A stretch of 64,000 nt of DNA from Chryseobacterium sp. ZHDP1 (GTDB taxonomy: Bacteria > Bacteroidota > Bacteroidia > Flavobacteriales > Weeksellaceae): assembly GCF_018603435.1 (NCBI RefSeq), contig NZ_CP075682.1, positions 1,364,001-1,428,000 on the forward strand, written 5' to 3'. Every line of letters begins with the position of its first letter. Positions within the stretch are counted from its first letter, which is position 1. The position numbers and the translations under genes were made by a program. The notes under the pieces are model-generated. The model did not search any database. It saw only the letters and a program-made list of their open reading frames with translations, and had not been told where the DNA came from. Of the stretch, positions 37,257 through 46,508 are shown piece after piece.

Positions 37257-37688
37257 TTAGTTATGTTCAATAGTTAAACCTTCGTGCGCAATCTCCAAAG
37301 TTTCGATTGCTACCTCATTACCTTCAGCTTTCAGGTCGGTTGACTGTAATTTCAGAGGGAAGGCATTTTTCACTTTCCATGTTACCGCAGGGGCGCCGTT
37401 CTCGTCTAAAAGAGAAATCGTGATTGATCTTCTTTCTACCGTGTTCATCTGAACCGTCTGCAACCATTCGAAATAATCGTTATCGCCTTTGAAAGTTCCT
37501 CTTTTTAAAGTGATGTTTCCGAATTTTGCCATTCCCGGCATTTTGATCTTGCTGAAATCCGGACTTGCTCCCTGTCTGTATTCAATGATATCGCGTTCGA
37601 TGCTTAATCCCGAAACTTCCTGAAAACCGATATTTGTTCCGCCCCAGTCTACTTCAAAGGAAAATTTTACTAATGGATATGTATTCAT
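37257..37688 (-). CDS. eCIS inner tube protein, copy 2
   Basis: 143 residues, inner-tube family (FSFEVDWGGTNIGFQEVSGL; ITLKRGTFKGDNDYFEWLQT). The protein is identical to that at 39120-39551 while the DNA differs at scattered silent sites, so the copies are held identical by selection or gene conversion. It stacks as hexameric rings inside the sheath. Confidence 0.9.
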   Translation of the reverse strand: MNTYPLVKFSFEVDWGGTNIGFQEVSGLSIERDIIEYRQGASPDFSKIKMPGMAKFGNITLKRGTFKGDNDYFEWLQTVQMNTVERRSITISLLDENGAPAVTWKVKNAFPLKLQSTDLKAEGNEVAIETLEIAHEGLTIEHN

Positions 37689-37729
37689 AATTGTCTTGAT
37701 TTAATTTTGTTATTTGTTTGTTTTAATTT

Positions 37730-39094
37730 TTAAGCTTCCTGCAGTTTGTGTGAGAAACGAAGAACAATAAATTCTGCCGGACGAACTGCCGCCATACCTA
37801 TCTCCACGATCATTCTGCCTTCAAGGATATCCTGTGCAGACATGGTTTTGTTTAAGCCAACGCTTACGTAATAAGCTTCTTCCGGCTTGCTTCCTGCCAA
37901 TGCTCCGTCCTGCCACTGCTGGTTCAGGAAGTTTTCGATCATGGTCTGTACGCGAACCCATGTATTGGCTGTGTTCGGTTCAAATACGAAACGTTCTGTT
38001 GCTTTTTTCACGGATTCTTCTACCATGTTGAAGAATCTGCGTACTGAAATGTATCTCCATTCGTTGCTGTTGCCGTCAAGCGTTCTTGCGCCCCAAACCA
38101 ATGTTCCTTTTCCTGTAAAAGATCTGATAACGTTGATGGATTTTCCTGATGTAGGATCTACGTTAAGAGTCATCTGATCTTCGTGAGAAACTTTTACTGT
38201 AGGAGCAACTACATAGCTAAGTCCAACATTAGCAGGTGCTTTGAATACTCCGGAAGTGCTGTCTACTTTTGCATACACACCGGCAACTGCTGAGGACGGA
38301 GCCATCACTACTCTTTCAGACTCGATTGCTGCTTTAGCTTTATTATACAGCTCTGTTCTGTTGGATTTTAGCCATTTTAAATTGTCTACATAGCCATTTG
38401 GAAGAGACAAAACATTTCCTGAGTCATCTTTTTCTTCAAAACTTGTAATTTTAACATCTTCATCTTCAAAGCTATGCGTTAAAACAGTTTCCAATTTCGG
38501 ATAATAAGCAGCTCCGTATTTTAAACCTGTAGAAACCACTCCATCCCTGAAAGTAAGTTCATCTCCAAGAACGTCCATAATAACAAACCTGTCTTTCATT
38601 TCCTCTGCATGATCCAAAGCCAATCCATACAAACCGTAAGCTTCTAATGCTGGTAAAGATTCTGCATCCGGGAAAACAATAAGCGTAGGCTCATCTTCTT
38701 TTTCAAGAGTCTTAAGTCCTGCCTCTAATTCGATTTTTGATACATCTGTAGGATATCCTGAAGCTACTCCAACAGAAACAATATAACATGGACCGCCACC
38801 GTTTGCAAAATACATTTGCATAGCATGGTACATTTTGAATTTACCTAATTTACTGTTGTCAAAAGTGGTAGAGACGATATTGTCTTTAACAGAAATTTTG
38901 ATCTCTTTCCCTTCGTTTTTTCCTTTACCAAAAACAGCCTCATATTCTAATAGAGAAGAAATTCTTGTAGGCTCATTTTTTGGTCCTTTTTCTGTATATC
39001 CGATGAAAGCAGGGATCGCTGTTTCTACTTGTGCTACGGAAGGCGGAAATTTTGCCAGTTCCTCCACGTAAACACCTGGTGTTTTGTAATTCAT
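37730..39094 (-). CDS. eCIS sheath protein, copy C
   Basis: 454 residues. N-terminus YKTPGVYVEELAKFPPSVAQ and C-terminal ISVRRFFNMVEESVKKATERF with AAVRPAEFIVLRFSHKL are phage tail sheath signatures. The last ~144 residues are identical to the 549-residue sheath. The middle holds a short surface loop where the other copy has a long Ala-rich insert. It forms the contractile sheath around the tube. Confidence 0.92.
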   Translation of the reverse strand: MNYKTPGVYVEELAKFPPSVAQVETAIPAFIGYTEKGPKNEPTRISSLLEYEAVFGKGKNEGKEIKISVKDNIVSTTFDNSKLGKFKMYHAMQMYFANGGGPCYIVSVGVASGYPTDVSKIELEAGLKTLEKEDEPTLIVFPDAESLPALEAYGLYGLALDHAEEMKDRFVIMDVLGDELTFRDGVVSTGLKYGAAYYPKLETVLTHSFEDEDVKITSFEEKDDSGNVLSLPNGYVDNLKWLKSNRTELYNKAKAAIESERVVMAPSSAVAGVYAKVDSTSGVFKAPANVGLSYVVAPTVKVSHEDQMTLNVDPTSGKSINVIRSFTGKGTLVWGARTLDGNSNEWRYISVRRFFNMVEESVKKATERFVFEPNTANTWVRVQTMIENFLNQQWQDGALAGSKPEEAYYVSVGLNKTMSAQDILEGRMIVEIGMAAVRPAEFIVLRFSHKLQEA

Positions 39095-39119
39095 TTTGTT
39101 AAAAATTTAAAATTAATAT

Positions 39120-39551
39120 TTAGTTATGTTCAATAGTTAAACCTTCGTGCGCAATTTCCAGTGTTTCGATTGCTACTTCATTACCTTCAGCTTTCAGATC
39201 GGTTGACTGTAATTTCAATGGGAAGGCATTTTTCACTTTCCATGTTACCGCAGGTGCGCCGTTCTCGTCTAAAAGAGAAATCGTGATCGATCTTCTTTCT
39301 ACCGTGTTCATCTGAACCGTCTGCAGCCATTCAAAATAATCGTTATCACCTTTGAAAGTTCCTCTTTTTAAGGTAATGTTTCCGAATTTTGCCATTCCCG
39401 GCATTTTGATCTTGCTGAAATCCGGACTTGCTCCCTGTCTGTATTCAATGATATCGCGCTCGATGCTTAATCCCGAAACTTCCTGAAAACCGATATTTGT
39501 TCCGCCCCAGTCTACTTCAAAGGAAAACTTTACTAATGGATATGTATTCAT
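39120..39551 (-). CDS. eCIS inner tube protein, copy 1
   Basis: 143 residues, identical to the protein at 37257-37688. It lies between two sheath genes, giving a sheath-tube-sheath-tube arrangement produced by duplication of a two-gene unit of about 1.9 kb. The short upstream spacer is also duplicated (compare 37689-37729 with 39552-39591). Confidence 0.9.
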   Translation of the reverse strand: MNTYPLVKFSFEVDWGGTNIGFQEVSGLSIERDIIEYRQGASPDFSKIKMPGMAKFGNITLKRGTFKGDNDYFEWLQTVQMNTVERRSITISLLDENGAPAVTWKVKNAFPLKLQSTDLKAEGNEVAIETLEIAHEGLTIEHN

Positions 39552-39591
39552 AATTGTCTTGATTTAATTTTGTTATTTGTTTGTTTAATTT

Positions 39592-41241
39592 TTAAGCTTC
39601 CTGCAGTTTGTGTGAGAAACGAAGAACAATAAATTCTGCCGGACGAACTGCCGCCATACCGATCTCCACGATCATTCTGCCTTCAAGGATATCCTGTGCA
39701 GACATGGTTTTGTTTAAGCCAACGCTTACATAATAAGCTTCTTCCGGCTTGCTTCCTGCCAATGCTCCGTCCTGCCACTGCTGGTTCAGGAAGTTTTCGA
39801 TCATGGTCTGTACGCGAACCCATGTATTGGCTGTGTTCGGTTCAAATACGAAACGTTCTGTTGCTTTTTTCACGGATTCTTCCACCATGTTGAAGAATCT
39901 GCGTACTGAAATGTATCTCCATTCGTTGCTGTTGCCGTCAAGTGTTCTTGCGCCCCAAACCAATGTGCCTTTTCCTGTAAAAGATCTGATAACGTTGATG
40001 GATTTTCCTGATGTAGGATCTACGTTAAGTTCATCCTGACGTTTATTGGAAATTTTAATCACTGGAGAATCAACATAATTAAGTCCTGTATTTGCAGGAG
40101 CTTTGAATACTCCGGAAGTGCTGTCTACTTTAGCGTAAACACCTGCCATTGTTGAAGATGGAGCTAAAACTACTTTTTGGGATTCAATTGCCGCTTTAGC
40201 CTGATTGTACAGTTCAGAATTTTTTAATTTTAATTCTGCTAAAGTTGTTGCACCGGAAGCACCCATCACAGAAACCTTATCTTCTTTAAAAGCGTACGTC
40301 AAAATTGTTTTAAGGTTCGGATAATAAGCTGCTCCGTATTTTAGTCCTGTAGAAGTTACTTTATTTCTGAAAGTGGTATCATCTCCTAAAACATCCATAA
40401 TAACAAACCTGTCTTTCATAGATTCTGCCTGATCTAAGGCGCTGTCATACAAAGAATAAACAGTTTTAATAGTTTGTTCATCATTCGCATTTGTAACAGA
40501 CGTTACATTGGCAGCAGCAGCAAGGCTAATATCAGATGCTGTTTCCGCATCAGAATTAGCATCAATTAATGCCTGAGCCGCAGCCTGAGCCGCTAATTGA
40601 GCTTTTACAACAGCCGCAGCAAGATCCACATCATTAGGTGCAGCGGCAGCAGCTTGTTGAGCCTGAGTAAGCGCTGTGTCAGCTGCAGTTTTTGCCGCTG
40701 TAGCTGCAGTAATAGCAAGTAAAGCAGCATCTGCAGCTTGTTCGGCAGCATCAGCAAAGGCTTGAGCAGTTGCTACTTCATCATCCGTTGCTACCAAACC
40801 TTGAAGATCAGGAAAAACAATAAGTGTAGGCTCGTCTTCTTTTTTCAGTAAATCAAGAGCCGCTTCTAATTTAGCCGGACTTACTTTATTTTCTTTTATT
40901 ACGCCGTTTTCTTTGTATTCAAATTTGTCTACCGAAACAATATAGCATGGTCCGCCACCATTGGCAAAATACATTTGCATCGCGTAATACATTTTGAAAT
41001 CGCTTACCTTTGGCTGAACTGCTGTTGCAGCACCATCTTTGAAAGCTACAGCAAAAGTTTCGGCATATGCTTTTCCAAAAAGTTCTTTAAATTCCAGCAT
41101 GGACGAGATTCTGGTGGGTTTGTTTTGTGTCCCTCCTTCTGTATATCCGATAAAAGCGGGAATAGCTGTTTCAACTTGCGCTACGGAAGGCGGAAATTTT
41201 GCCTCTTCCTCCACATAGACTCCAGGGGTTTTGTAATTCAT
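39592..41241 (-). CDS. eCIS sheath protein with Ala-rich insertion, copy B
   Basis: 549 residues. Same N-terminus and identical last ~144 residues as the 454-residue sheath. Residues ~150-255 are an extra segment of about 100 residues rich in Ala, Asp and Gln (for example AADAALLAITAATAAKTAAD), predicted helical and soluble. It lies between LIVFPD and MKDRFVIMDVLGD, where the sister protein has about 20 residues. Sheath domains at this point face outwards, so the insert probably decorates the particle surface. Its role is unknown. Confidence 0.9.
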   Translation of the reverse strand: MNYKTPGVYVEEEAKFPPSVAQVETAIPAFIGYTEGGTQNKPTRISSMLEFKELFGKAYAETFAVAFKDGAATAVQPKVSDFKMYYAMQMYFANGGGPCYIVSVDKFEYKENGVIKENKVSPAKLEAALDLLKKEDEPTLIVFPDLQGLVATDDEVATAQAFADAAEQAADAALLAITAATAAKTAADTALTQAQQAAAAAPNDVDLAAAVVKAQLAAQAAAQALIDANSDAETASDISLAAAANVTSVTNANDEQTIKTVYSLYDSALDQAESMKDRFVIMDVLGDDTTFRNKVTSTGLKYGAAYYPNLKTILTYAFKEDKVSVMGASGATTLAELKLKNSELYNQAKAAIESQKVVLAPSSTMAGVYAKVDSTSGVFKAPANTGLNYVDSPVIKISNKRQDELNVDPTSGKSINVIRSFTGKGTLVWGARTLDGNSNEWRYISVRRFFNMVEESVKKATERFVFEPNTANTWVRVQTMIENFLNQQWQDGALAGSKPEEAYYVSVGLNKTMSAQDILEGRMIVEIGMAAVRPAEFIVLRFSHKLQEA

Positions 41242-41319
41242 TTGTTAAAATTTTAAGTTAATATTAATTATCACTCGAAGCTGAACTTCAATATTTTGTT
41301 GTGATTGATTTTGGTTTTG

Positions 41320-42711
41320 TTATAGTTTGTGAGAAAAATTTAATACAATAAACTCTGCAGGACGTACTAAGGCTACTTCAATTTTTACATCCATGATGTT
41401 TGTTCCTCCGGATTTCACCTCAACTTTGTAAGCTTCTTTGGGAGAGTTTCCCGCCAATGCTCCGTCTATCCATTGCTGATTAAGAAAATTCTCAATCATT
41501 GCTTTTGCTCTTAACCATGTATGAATGACATGAGGCTGATTGATGAATTTTTCGTTAAGCGCTATGCTTATTGACTGTTTAAGCATGTTATAATAACGGC
41601 GTACATGGATGTATTTCCACTCGTTATCTTTTTCATCTTCTTTTTTATCTTTTCCGTCCAGTGTTCTGGCTCCCCAAACCAAAGTTCCTTTTCCTGTGAA
41701 GTTTCTGATAGCGTTGATTGATTTTCCTTCATCATCAATGTTAAGACCAGATTGTTCTTCGTCGGAAATTTTTTCTGTCGGAGCTGTTACGTAATTTAAG
41801 CTTACATTGGCGGGCGCTTTCCAGACTCCTCTTGTATTGTCTATTCTTCCATACACTCCTGCTATTGCAGATGATGGCGGCAAAACTACTTTCAGAGATT
41901 TCAGCAATTCTTTTATCTGATTATATAATGAAGAATTTGCGGTCTTCAGAGATTCTAATGTTACTCCATTGGCAATTCCAACGGGCTGATTCTGCGTATC
42001 GAGGTGAGAAACAGGAGTTATTTTTTCATCAAAATAATAATTTAGAACCGTTTTCAGATGAGGAAAATAAGCTGCCGCATAACTTGAGGAATTTACTGTA
42101 TTTCTGAAACTCTCCACTGCAGTAAGATTTCCGATTTTTGTAGTGGAATTTCCATAGTAAGTATCTAATAGAGCAAACATATTTTGGGATTCTCCTGCAG
42201 ATTCGGCTTTAGCAATTGCTGTATTATATAAGGCATGAAAGTCATTTGGAGAATTTAATGATACGGCATCCGGGAAAATAAGAAGAAGTGGCTCTTTTAT
42301 ATTATTGATTAAATTTAACCCTGATTCCAAAAGATTTTTTTCCACCTGTGCTGCATTGTAATCTCCCACAGAAACGATGTAGCAAGCACCGCCTCCATTA
42401 GCAAAATACATTTGTAAGGAATGATACATTAAAAATTTTGCCTTTGGTTCTAAAACTGTTATTCCTGCATCAGTATCTTTTAATGTAATACTTTCCATTT
42501 TTGCACTCCCGAATTTTTTTTCAAAATCCAGAAGAGAGCTGATCTTTGATGGCTTATAATCAGGTGCGCTAGTATCATTGTCTTCGGAAGGCTTTCGTTC
42601 GGTATATCCTATGAATACAGGTACTGCAGTTTCTACCAATGCAATGGAGTTGGGAAGTTTTGGCAGTTCTTCAATAGAAACACCGGGTGTTGTCGGATTT
42701 GGCATGTTCAT
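41320..42711 (-). CDS. eCIS sheath protein, copy A (divergent)
   Basis: 463 residues, more divergent (TTPGVSIEELPKLPNSIALV ... ALVRPAEFIVLNFSHKL). It lies first among the sheath genes, next to the Pvc16-like gene. In AFP/PVC different sheath paralogues occupy the baseplate end, the body or the tip; which position this one takes cannot be told from sequence. Confidence 0.9.
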   Translation of the reverse strand: MNMPNPTTPGVSIEELPKLPNSIALVETAVPVFIGYTERKPSEDNDTSAPDYKPSKISSLLDFEKKFGSAKMESITLKDTDAGITVLEPKAKFLMYHSLQMYFANGGGACYIVSVGDYNAAQVEKNLLESGLNLINNIKEPLLLIFPDAVSLNSPNDFHALYNTAIAKAESAGESQNMFALLDTYYGNSTTKIGNLTAVESFRNTVNSSSYAAAYFPHLKTVLNYYFDEKITPVSHLDTQNQPVGIANGVTLESLKTANSSLYNQIKELLKSLKVVLPPSSAIAGVYGRIDNTRGVWKAPANVSLNYVTAPTEKISDEEQSGLNIDDEGKSINAIRNFTGKGTLVWGARTLDGKDKKEDEKDNEWKYIHVRRYYNMLKQSISIALNEKFINQPHVIHTWLRAKAMIENFLNQQWIDGALAGNSPKEAYKVEVKSGGTNIMDVKIEVALVRPAEFIVLNFSHKL

Positions 42712-42746
42712 AAATTTTAAATTAAAGGGTTATTTGTTTTCTGATA

Positions 42747-43292
42747 TTATTTAACCGTAATATCCTTAATATCAACATCGTTAATAAGCTGAACATCAGA
42801 AATATTTTTAGCTCCAATCTTAACCACACTTACTTTATACATTACGGAAGGAATGATCTTTCCGCCCAATAAACCCCAGATGTAACTTAGCTGCTCAAAC
42901 GGTACGGCATGCATTTCTGTTCTGAAAGTAAAGTTACTTTCCCCGATACCGGTTGCAACATATTCCAATACATTTTTTGCACGAAGAACCTCAATAACTT
43001 TTGAAATGTTTATTAAAGCACTGTCATAATCCGTCATATTGGCTGTAACCATTACGAAAAGATTTACATACGCCGAAGGACTTTCCATTTTTGTAACATT
43101 GGATGTATTTTTTACATATCTTGAGATATTTTTCATGGTAGATTCCTCCTGAACGTTCAGTAAAGTAATCACCACTTTATTATCAAGTCCCGCAGCTCCG
43201 TCTTCATGCTTTGCGATGTCGTTAACAACAACATCTGCTAAACCGGCAGAATGCAATTCATTTTTTAAAACTGTTAATACTTCTTTTATCAT
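42747..43292 (-). CDS. Pvc16/DUF4255 tail-terminator protein (Afp16-like)
   Basis: 181 residues. KVVITLLNVQEESTMKN and a C-terminal LWGLLGGKIIPSVMYKV are DUF4255 features. Afp16-like proteins cap the tube and sheath and set or lock particle length. It is the first gene of the eCIS operon, 20-30 nt after the mapped -7 box. Confidence 0.88.
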   Translation of the reverse strand: MIKEVLTVLKNELHSAGLADVVVNDIAKHEDGAAGLDNKVVITLLNVQEESTMKNISRYVKNTSNVTKMESPSAYVNLFVMVTANMTDYDSALINISKVIEVLRAKNVLEYVATGIGESNFTFRTEMHAVPFEQLSYIWGLLGGKIIPSVMYKVSVVKIGAKNISDVQLINDVDIKDITVK

Positions 43293-43318
43293 AATTTTTG
43301 TTCTTTAGTATTATGGTG

Positions 43319-43326
43319 CAAACATA
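43319..43326 (-). promoter_or_regulatory. -7 promoter box of the eCIS operon
   Basis: On the minus strand TATGTTTG fits the Bacteroidetes TAnnTTTG consensus and lies 27 bp before the ATG of the first eCIS gene, giving a very short leader. No clear -33 TTG was identified. Confidence 0.55.
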
Positions 43327-43625
43327 CAATCCACCCGACTTAAAAAACGAATATTTTGGGGGCTCCATCCTGTCTTTGCAGTAAATGCTTTTTTTGAATT
43401 TTCTTTTAACCTAAAAAATAAATCAATATAAAATAATGATAATCAAATAATTAACACCTTATAAATTTAACAAAAATTTATCCTGATCTAAGGCTTGTGA
43501 AATAAACACTGTTAACTGAAGGTAATTTTAAGGCGTGAAAAATGATTATTTTAAGTATAATGTTGTGAGATTCCTCCATTGATTTTTTTATCCGCTCAAT
43601 ATTTTTCAAGTATCAATATCTGAAA

Positions 43626-43653
43626 AGATCTGATTCCGAAATCTGATCAGATT
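43626..43653. promoter_or_regulatory. palindromic site in the divergent eCIS intergenic region
   Basis: AATCTGATCAGATT at 43640-43653 is a perfect 14-bp palindrome. A further half-site GATCTGATT begins at 43627. The region 43293-43802 between the divergent eCIS genes otherwise holds only AT-rich DNA. Candidate operator; the bound regulator is unknown and the sequence does not resemble the S24 operator. Confidence 0.45.
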
Positions 43654-43802
43654 CATCCTTCTCTTAATTAAAAAATTTATCGTTTTTATTATCAGAATAT
43701 AAATTTATGATCTACTGCAAAGACAGAACAGCGAGGTCTTATTATTCGTTATACAGTTTTTCTTCCTCTAATTTTGACCCTATAATTTAAACTTTAATCA
43801 CA

Positions 43803-44123
43803 ATGAATATTAAAACTCTTTTTGGCAAGCGCAATGAAATCATTGGCGGCCATTTTAATGAATTAAGATCAAAACTGGGTATGGCAAATCAGGACGAAGA
43901 AGTTGTTTTTTCTGTAAGAGAAGAAATCTGTAACGCCTGTCCTTTAAAAAACGGAAACAACTGCAATACCCAAAAATGGATTCATCCTCAGACTCTGGAA
44001 GTTTCAAACGGTCCGAAAGACGGCTTCATAAGAGGTTGCGGATGCAGACTGAGTGCAAAACAGAGATCCAAATACAGTCTTTGTCCTGCAGGTTTCTGGG
44101 GCGGAGAATTTGACAAGAAATAG
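43803..44123 (+). CDS. small Cys-rich protein of the eCIS locus
   Basis: 106 residues with six Cys (43, 46, 54, 79, 81 and 94) in CxxC-x7-C and CxC arrangements, suggesting a zinc-binding site. There is an ATG and no membrane segment. It is transcribed away from the eCIS operon, with the tape-measure gene 20 bp downstream, so probably cotranscribed with it. I recall similar short proteins in Bacteroidetes phage-like loci but cannot name a function. Confidence 0.6.
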   Translation: MNIKTLFGKRNEIIGGHFNELRSKLGMANQDEEVVFSVREEICNACPLKNGNNCNTQKWIHPQTLEVSNGPKDGFIRGCGCRLSAKQRSKYSLCPAGFWGGEFDKK

Positions 44124-44143
44124 ACCGTACAGAAATTCCACCA

Positions 44144-45658
44144 TTGTATAACCCAAATTTATTTAATGTGAAGCAAGATCATATCATTCAGAAAGTTTTT
44201 ATTGAAATTACGGTAAATAATAAAGAAAAGGGACTGAGTATAAAAGACGACATCAACAGTTTTCTGTCGATGGATGTATTTCCGAAAATAGAAAAATACC
44301 TCAGTACTTTTGAACACAGATTAGAAGACTACATTTTGCAGATCCCTAAACTGGAATTGAATCTGGATGTAAAAAGCAGCGCATTAAATTCTGATCTGAA
44401 AGATAAAATTGCCCAAGTATTTGAAGAGAAATTATCTGAAATTACAAACCCCGTTTTAAATTCAGATGAGTTTACAGCAAATAATTCTGAAGCGTATCTA
44501 GTAACCCATCAGGAAAAAATTCTTCAGGGCTTTATTTATTTTTTGGAAAGAGGAAGTATGCCATGGTGGAATTCTGATAAAAAAACTCTTTCTCTGCTTG
44601 AGCCAAAAGTATTTAATGCTATTATTCAGGCTGAAAATTTTCAAAGCTGCATTCTTCCTGTCTTTTCTAAAAGAAATGTACAGGAAAGAATCATTCATCA
44701 GCTTTCTGACGGACAAATTGCCCAATTATGCAATGTTATTTTAAAAGATAAAACATTAAAAATCAATTTACAATCAGAGATTATACAGTTGATCTCAAAG
44801 CTGGATCAGATGAACAGAATCATTGTATGGAGACTGGTTTTAAATATTTTGTCGAGGCATCTGAAATCTCCGATCATCCATATTGAGGATTATTTTTTAG
44901 AAGAAATACTGAAATCCGAAATTTTATTAAAAGTTTCATATTCTGCAAAAGATAATCTTCAGAATGTAAAAACAGTATTAAAGATATTTCCGGAGATTAA
45001 AGAAGCTGAATTGATTGAAAAAATTGAAGATACATTCATCAAAAGTGATCAAAATACAAAAAAGACAACGAAAAAAAATCAGCAAAATTTTACGGAAACC
45101 AACGATGAGGTAATGCAAAATAGCAAAAATTCTGAAGAAAAAGATGATGAAATTGTTTCTGATGAAGGACAATATGTCCAAAATGCCGGACTGGTTCTGA
45201 TCCATCCGTTTATGAAAACTTTTTTTGAGCATTGCGATCTTCTGGACAAGAAAACTAATCAGCTTTTAGATCCTGAACTGGGTGCACATCTGCTCCATTA
45301 TATTGCTACCGGAAAAACAAATGCTCCGGAATACGACATGATATTTGAGAAATTTTTGTGCAATATTCCTTTTCATCAACCCATCAACCGACATATTAAG
45401 CTTACGCGTAAACATAAAGCTCAGGCTAAAAATCTTATAGAAAGCGTTCAGCACAACTGGAGTGCCATGAAAACCTCATCTGCAGAATTGCTCCGTAATG
45501 AATTTTTTCAACGTCCCGGAAAACTGGTTGTCTCCAACCACGACTGCACTCTTACCGTAGAACGAAAAACGCAGGATATTTTACTGGAAAGACTTTCGTG
45601 GGGAATCGGTCTTGTGAAGTTGCCATGGAAGGATCAGTTTATGTTTGTGAACTGGTAA
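44144..45658 (+). CDS. contractile injection system tape-measure protein (CIS_TMP, Afp14-like)
   Basis: About 504 residues. The N-terminus QDHIIQKVFIEITVNNKEKG and the C-terminal part (GLVLIHPFMKTFFEHCDLLD; ELGAHLLHYIATGKTNAPEY; ERLSWGIGLVKLPWKDQFMF) match the CIS tape-measure family. The centre (~325-350) is a charged, low-complexity linker. It sets tube length. Start uncertain: TTG at 44144 or GTG at 44168, no ATG in frame nearby. It is unusual that it is transcribed opposite to the rest of the eCIS, outside the main operon. Confidence 0.88.
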   Translation: MYNPNLFNVKQDHIIQKVFIEITVNNKEKGLSIKDDINSFLSMDVFPKIEKYLSTFEHRLEDYILQIPKLELNLDVKSSALNSDLKDKIAQVFEEKLSEITNPVLNSDEFTANNSEAYLVTHQEKILQGFIYFLERGSMPWWNSDKKTLSLLEPKVFNAIIQAENFQSCILPVFSKRNVQERIIHQLSDGQIAQLCNVILKDKTLKINLQSEIIQLISKLDQMNRIIVWRLVLNILSRHLKSPIIHIEDYFLEEILKSEILLKVSYSAKDNLQNVKTVLKIFPEIKEAELIEKIEDTFIKSDQNTKKTTKKNQQNFTETNDEVMQNSKNSEEKDDEIVSDEGQYVQNAGLVLIHPFMKTFFEHCDLLDKKTNQLLDPELGAHLLHYIATGKTNAPEYDMIFEKFLCNIPFHQPINRHIKLTRKHKAQAKNLIESVQHNWSAMKTSSAELLRNEFFQRPGKLVVSNHDCTLTVERKTQDILLERLSWGIGLVKLPWKDQFMFVNW

Positions 45659-45666
45659 AGAGTTTT

Positions 45667-45704
45667 AAAATCAAAGTCTGTTAAAACATACAGACTTTGA
45701 TTTT
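45667..45704 (+). terminator. intrinsic terminator after the tape-measure gene
   Basis: AAAATCAAAGTCTGT pairs perfectly with ACAGACTTTGATTTT over 15 bp, 9 bp past the stop codon. Confidence 0.88.
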
Positions 45705-45760
45705 CCTATTTTTAGAATAAATATAACTTGGTATATTTTTTTTTTAGTTACTTTCCGATA

Positions 45761-46100
45761 CAGTATCTATAAAAGTCTTTATTGATGGTGATTTTCGTGA
45801 TGTAAGGTGTACAAAAGTGGTACAGGATTAAGATGCTGCAACATCTTTTTTTTCTACTTTTCCGCACGAATCTCGTCACATTAAACAATTATAAACCAAT
45901 AGTTTACAATATTTGACGATAAATTTGAAAATTCATTTGTACTACTTCTGTACACCTCCAACCTTATAAATCATTGTAAATCAAATAATTAACAATTCCC
46001 GACTGCGATCGGTGATAATTGATACATTTCGCCTGTACACCTCAAATTTTATTCATTTTTAGGATGAAGATTAGTTTAGAATTCTAACAAAAATAGCTAA
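45761..46100. repeat. direct repeat A flanking the Ntn-hydrolase module
   Basis: About 340 bp matching 50414-50750 in the same orientation at roughly 80% by eye. Shared landmarks are CAGTATCTA, GGTGTACAAAAGTGGTACA, the terminator-like hairpin AAGATG...CATCTT (45830-45853), TTCTGTACACCTCCAA, and GTACACCTCAA near the end. GGTGTAC and GTACACC recur as inverted copies within the repeat. No gene inside. Confidence 0.75.
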
Positions 46101-46202
46101 AATTTATACTGAATGTTTTAATCAATTACAAATTGTCAAACACACAAGAGGCTAAATTAAACAACCAATTCAATCTTATATTTATTTCTCCGCTTCCTAC
46201 TT

Positions 46203-46508
46203 TCATTTTCTGCTACCTCTTTTTTTAATGGGTTTTTCTTCTGATTTTAGTACATCATCAATAGATCTAAAACTCTGTTCCTTTGGTTTTAACAGATCAA
46301 CCATTTCTTATAAACCACCAACAACTGAAAGCAATTTTAGAAATGAATCCAAAAAGATCAAGCCTTTTTGCTCAAATTTCCTGAGAGTTGGTAAAGGAAC
46401 ACCAGATCTTTCAGCCAAACCCTCCCGTGTTAGATTCATTTGCAATCGTCTTTTACGGATATTATTGACTAATTTTTTTTCGGTTTTGGAAAGTGATACA
46501 AGTAACAT
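46203..46508 (-). pseudogene. XRE/HipB-like antitoxin broken by one stop codon
   Basis: The first 66 codons encode an XRE helix-turn-helix (RRLQMNLTREGLAERSGVPL then TLRKFEQKG). A TAA at 46308-46310 interrupts the frame, but the same frame resumes (EMVDLLKPKEQSFRSIDDVL ... KKRGSRK) to a proper stop at 46203-46205, giving 101 codons in all. This is the usual length and C-terminus of HipB-type antitoxins. No HipA gene follows, only a 26-codon frame. So it is probably a dead toxin-antitoxin remnant. Confidence 0.75.

Noticed and set aside
37834..40039. Plus-strand frames duplicated within the two sheath genes
   Set aside because: They are antisense to the identical sheath C-termini and are duplicated only because the sheath genes are.
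20377..45658. Prophage or Bacteroidetes T6SS instead of an eCIS
   Set aside because: No capsid, terminase, portal or integrase genes. No TssB/TssC pair, ClpV or membrane complex. Gene order and DUF4255, DUF5908, LysM, PAAR and CIS_TMP proteins fit an eCIS.
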